Positions 6,375 through 7,703 of a DNA stretch of 7,703 bases are shown here, one piece after another. The notes beneath the pieces are model-generated. The model made no database searches and was not told the DNA's origin. It was given only the letters and a program-made list of their open reading frames with translations. Source of the stretch: Dehalococcoidia bacterium. GTDB taxonomy: Bacteria > Chloroflexota > Dehalococcoidia > GIF9 > AB-539-J10. The position numbers and the translations under genes were made by a program. The number at the start of each line of letters is the position of its first letter. Position 1 is the stretch's first letter. The DNA is taken from NCBI GenBank assembly GCA_030606765.1, contig JAUWFX010000085.1, forward strand, positions 1 through 7,703, written 5' to 3'.

Positions 6375-6926
6375 TTAGCTTCTGTCGTGAGAATCTTTAG
6401 GCCTTGGTGTGCCATTTCTGGGCTCACTTACCAAGTCGTCGGGGACTAACTCATTCCATTCATCTACTATTTGTGCCAGGTCATCAGTTAATTCCTCTAA
6501 TCGTTCTTCAATTCTATCTATAGCCCTTTGATGTTTGGCAAATGTCTGTTCAAATTCCTGATGTTCACTCTTTTCACGGCGATATTCTCGAAAACCAAAG
6601 AAAAGAAGAACAAAAAATAGAATGAAACACACTGTGAACATGCCTATAAAGTTAGAGTTCATGGTAGCGAAATATAAGGCTATCGTTGAAGTGCCAAGAC
6701 TCATCGCAGCTATTGCACCAAACATGAATGCGAGAAAACGGTCTCCATGTCGGTGATATGATTCTAGATACATTTTGAGCTCAGTGATAGATAGTTCCGA
6801 TTCTATAAACGCCCCAGATATTCTTTGCAGGATTATCAACATTCGAGGCACGTAACGTTGTATCCTGATAAGCCTAGTAATGCCATTCTCAATGTCAGCT
6901 AAGCGTTCTTCGGTTGACTTTTGCAC
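6375..6926 (-). CDS. Two-helix membrane protein with coiled-coil arms, function unknown
   Basis: This 183-residue protein is not one I recognise. A mostly helical N-terminal part (1 to about 60) leads to two membrane helices, about 64-88 and 92-111, separated by a very short polar turn (MNSN). A strongly charged coiled coil follows (about 112-158: REYRREKSEHQEFEQ, then RIEERLEELTDDL), and then a flexible polar tail. Both ends are predicted to face the cytoplasm. The start is GTG at 6924-6926, supported by AAGGAG seven bases upstream. It converges on the nuclease-like gene with only 28 bases between the stop codons, and has its own promoter. A role as membrane-bound partner or effector of its neighbour is possible but unsupported beyond position. 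Confidence 0.75.
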   Translation of the reverse strand: MQKSTEERLADIENGITRLIRIQRYVPRMLIILQRISGAFIESELSITELKMYLESYHRHGDRFLAFMFGAIAAMSLGTSTIALYFATMNSNFIGMFTVCFILFFVLLFFGFREYRREKSEHQEFEQTFAKHQRAIDRIEERLEELTDDLAQIVDEWNELVPDDLVSEPRNGTPRPKDSHDRS

Positions 6927-6933
6927 TTCTCAA

Positions 6934-6939
6934 CTCCTT
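6934..6939 (-). promoter_or_regulatory. Ribosome binding site for the GTG start at 6926
   Basis: On the minus strand AAGGAG lies seven bases before GTG 6926-6924. The strength and spacing justify choosing GTG over any internal ATG. Confidence 0.75.
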
Positions 6940-6947
6940 GTTATCAG

Positions 6948-6975
6948 ATTATACGCCTTTAACGTTCAAAGTCCA
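6948..6975 (-). promoter_or_regulatory. Sigma-70-type promoter for the membrane coiled-coil gene
   Basis: On the minus strand a -35 box TGGACT (6975-6970, four of six consensus bases) is 16 bases from a perfect TATAAT (6953-6948). The predicted start of transcription, near 6941, leaves a very short leader that still includes the AAGGAG site. Confidence 0.6.
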
Positions 6976-7006
6976 GTATATTTGCTAAACACATGAATTA
7001 GTCTTA

Positions 7007-7093
7007 AGCTATTCTCAAATTTCACTGACCTCATATATTGCAGTGTAGCTACTCCGCTGGTGATAATGATACGGTTAGTAATTTATGAGTAGC
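7007..7093 (+). repeat. Degenerate third repeat copy R3, lacking the serS tail
   Basis: Bases 7007-7032 match R1 3329-3354 at 25 of 26 positions (AGCTATTCTCAAA, then TTCACTGACCTC). After an insertion or rearrangement, similarity resumes around 7057-7093, with GATAAT, GGTTAG and finally ATGAGTAGC (7085-7093), the same end as R1 and R2. The TATAAT box is altered and probably inactive. No serS tail precedes it. Its last base is the end of the yraN stop codon on the opposite strand. Confidence 0.7.
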
Positions 7094-7473
7094 TAGTAAT
7101 TAAAATGGGAGACCTGCTCGATGGCGTTTTCGATGAGTTCGATGCGCTTGGGCTTGCCTTTGTCATCGAGTTCTATGGCTACGACATCTATGCGCCATAG
7201 AGGGGGGATGTTTTGGTGAGTATTGGTATAGGTCAGGGCTAAGGCGACGAGTTTTTTCTTTTTAGCGGCTGTTATTGATTCTTCAGGAGTGCCGAAGTTC
7301 AAATTGCTCTTGGTGCGGACCTCGACAAAGACAAGACAGTCCTTCTGCTGGGCAATGATATCAATCTCTCCACGAGGGCAACGAAAACCCACCTCGCGAA
7401 TACGGTAGCCCCGCTTTTTGAGGAATTTCCGGGCTTCTTTCTCCCCCAGCTTACCAACTTCTTGACGGTCCAT
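7093..7473 (-). CDS. yraN: UPF0102 / YraN family protein, PD-(D/E)XK nuclease fold
   Basis: This is a small cytoplasmic protein of the UPF0102 (YraN) family, related in fold to Holliday junction resolvases; its exact cellular role is not settled. Family marks are VGKLGEKEARKFLKKRGYRI at the N-terminus, GEIDIIAQ with the catalytic-type Glu and Asp, and VFVEVRTK, the ExK-type strand with Arg in place of the Lys. The start at 7473 gives 126 residues and has AGAGG seven bases upstream (7485-7481). An alternative ATG at 7491 adds six residues (MVRGWV) but has no ribosome binding site. The TAG stop (7095-7093) abuts the end of repeat R3. The gene is intact and converges with the accessory genes to its left, so it probably marks the right edge of the original locus. 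Confidence 0.92.
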   Translation of the reverse strand: MDRQEVGKLGEKEARKFLKKRGYRIREVGFRCPRGEIDIIAQQKDCLVFVEVRTKSNLNFGTPEESITAAKKKKLVALALTYTNTHQNIPPLWRIDVVAIELDDKGKPKRIELIENAIEQVSHFNY

Positions 7474-7480
7474 CACCCAA

Positions 7481-7485
7481 CCTCT
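7481..7485 (-). promoter_or_regulatory. Ribosome binding site selecting the inner yraN start
   Basis: AGAGG on the minus strand is seven bases before ATG 7473-7471. The outer ATG at 7491 has no comparable site, so the inner start is preferred. Confidence 0.5.
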
Positions 7486-7556
7486 AACCATCGCACGGTA
7501 GCAGCAACATTCTCAGTTTATTGCTACATTTCCATTACCACAAGCAATATACTAGG

Positions 7557-7644
7557 TTTGCCACCAATTAAAGGTATCTATCCGTGAACTCAAACAATAC
7601 ACTGGGGTTGCCTTCTGGCGTTTGCCACCAATTAAATGTATCTA
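7557..7644. repeat. Imperfect tandem duplication at the end of the right-hand ORF
   Basis: Bases 7557-7580 and 7621-7644 are identical at 23 of 24 positions (TTTGCCACCAATTAAA, then GTATCTA), with a 64-base period. The adjoining 7542-7556 and 7592-7606 also match at 12 of 15. The right unit has 14 extra bases between the two blocks. The duplication places a shifted copy of coding sequence across the stop codon of the partial minus-strand ORF. Confidence 0.75.
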
Positions 7645-7703
7645 CACCAAGAGCATAGCAGGCAGTGTATATGCTATCGAACTCAATAGTCTCGTAGCTC
7701 GGT
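7568..7703 (-). CDS. C-terminal end of an unidentified protein (5' end outside window)
   Basis: The minus strand is open from the window edge to a TAA at 7570-7568, about 45 codons, including YETIEFDSIYTACYALGVDT, then FNWWQTPEGNPSVLFEFTDRYL. The composition looks like real protein. The pattern of a short helix followed by a VLFEF strand loosely recalls small DUF5659-like proteins, but this is a guess. The stop lies inside a duplicated block: the same DNA reads DTFNWWQT in the right unit and runs into the stop in a shifted frame in the left unit. The C-terminus may therefore have been altered by the duplication. Confidence 0.45.
   Translation of the reverse strand, partial: PSYETIEFDSIYTACYALGVDTFNWWQTPEGNPSVLFEFTDRYL

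Noticed and set aside
6347..6380. Bidirectional terminator between the convergent genes
   Set aside because: Only a 5-base stem (CTAAC/GTTAG near 6365-6378) is visible, without a T-run on either strand.

Overview
The window looks like a bacterial chromosome segment that joins an ordinary housekeeping locus to an accessory patch. At the left are the 3' part of lysS (class II lysyl-tRNA synthetase) and a complete serS, in the same direction and 17 bases apart. At the right, on the minus strand, are yraN (UPF0102, a PD-(D/E)XK nuclease-fold protein) and the end of another minus-strand gene. The source cannot be fixed from sequence alone. The synthetase sequences, a COG2043/DUF169 gene and a palindromic repeat would suit an uncultured anaerobe such as a Dehalococcoidia-like Chloroflexota, but this is a weak inference.

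Layout: lysS 3' part (1-1038), serS (1056-2306), a 51-base palindromic repeat (2371-2421), a DUF169 gene (2442-3233), repeat copy R1 (3223-3402), a zinc-ribbon/membrane/PQQ-like protein (3456-4736), repeat copy R2 (4791-4970), a PD-(D/E)XK nuclease-like protein (5027-6346, TTG start), a convergent two-helix membrane/coiled-coil protein (6375-6926, minus, GTG start), a degenerate third copy R3 (7007-7093), yraN (7093-7473, minus) and a partial minus-strand ORF (7568-7703).

The main observation is the repeat. R1 and R2 are 180 bases each, align without gaps and agree at 159 of 180 positions by hand count. The first part of each is the last 19-24 codons, the stop codon and 7 following bases of a serS gene, about 79-80% identical to the intact serS upstream. 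The second part is about 110 bases that are not found after the intact serS; it contains a TG-extended TATAAT promoter box and ends in ATGAGTAGC. Single genes therefore sit between successive serS tails: serS / DUF169 / tail R1 / zinc-ribbon gene / tail R2 / nuclease gene. The end of the non-serS half reappears in degraded form directly against the yraN stop codon. This suggests that serS and yraN once faced each other across one spacer, and that genes were added stepwise at the serS 3' end, each leaving a displaced tail and supplying a ready promoter. No integrase or transposase is visible in the window.

The accessory genes appear to be separate passengers rather than a pathway. Each has its own strong ribosome binding site, and two follow a repeat-borne promoter. 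The nuclease-like gene with its convergent membrane coiled-coil neighbour is the best candidate for a defence-type function, though this is not demonstrated.
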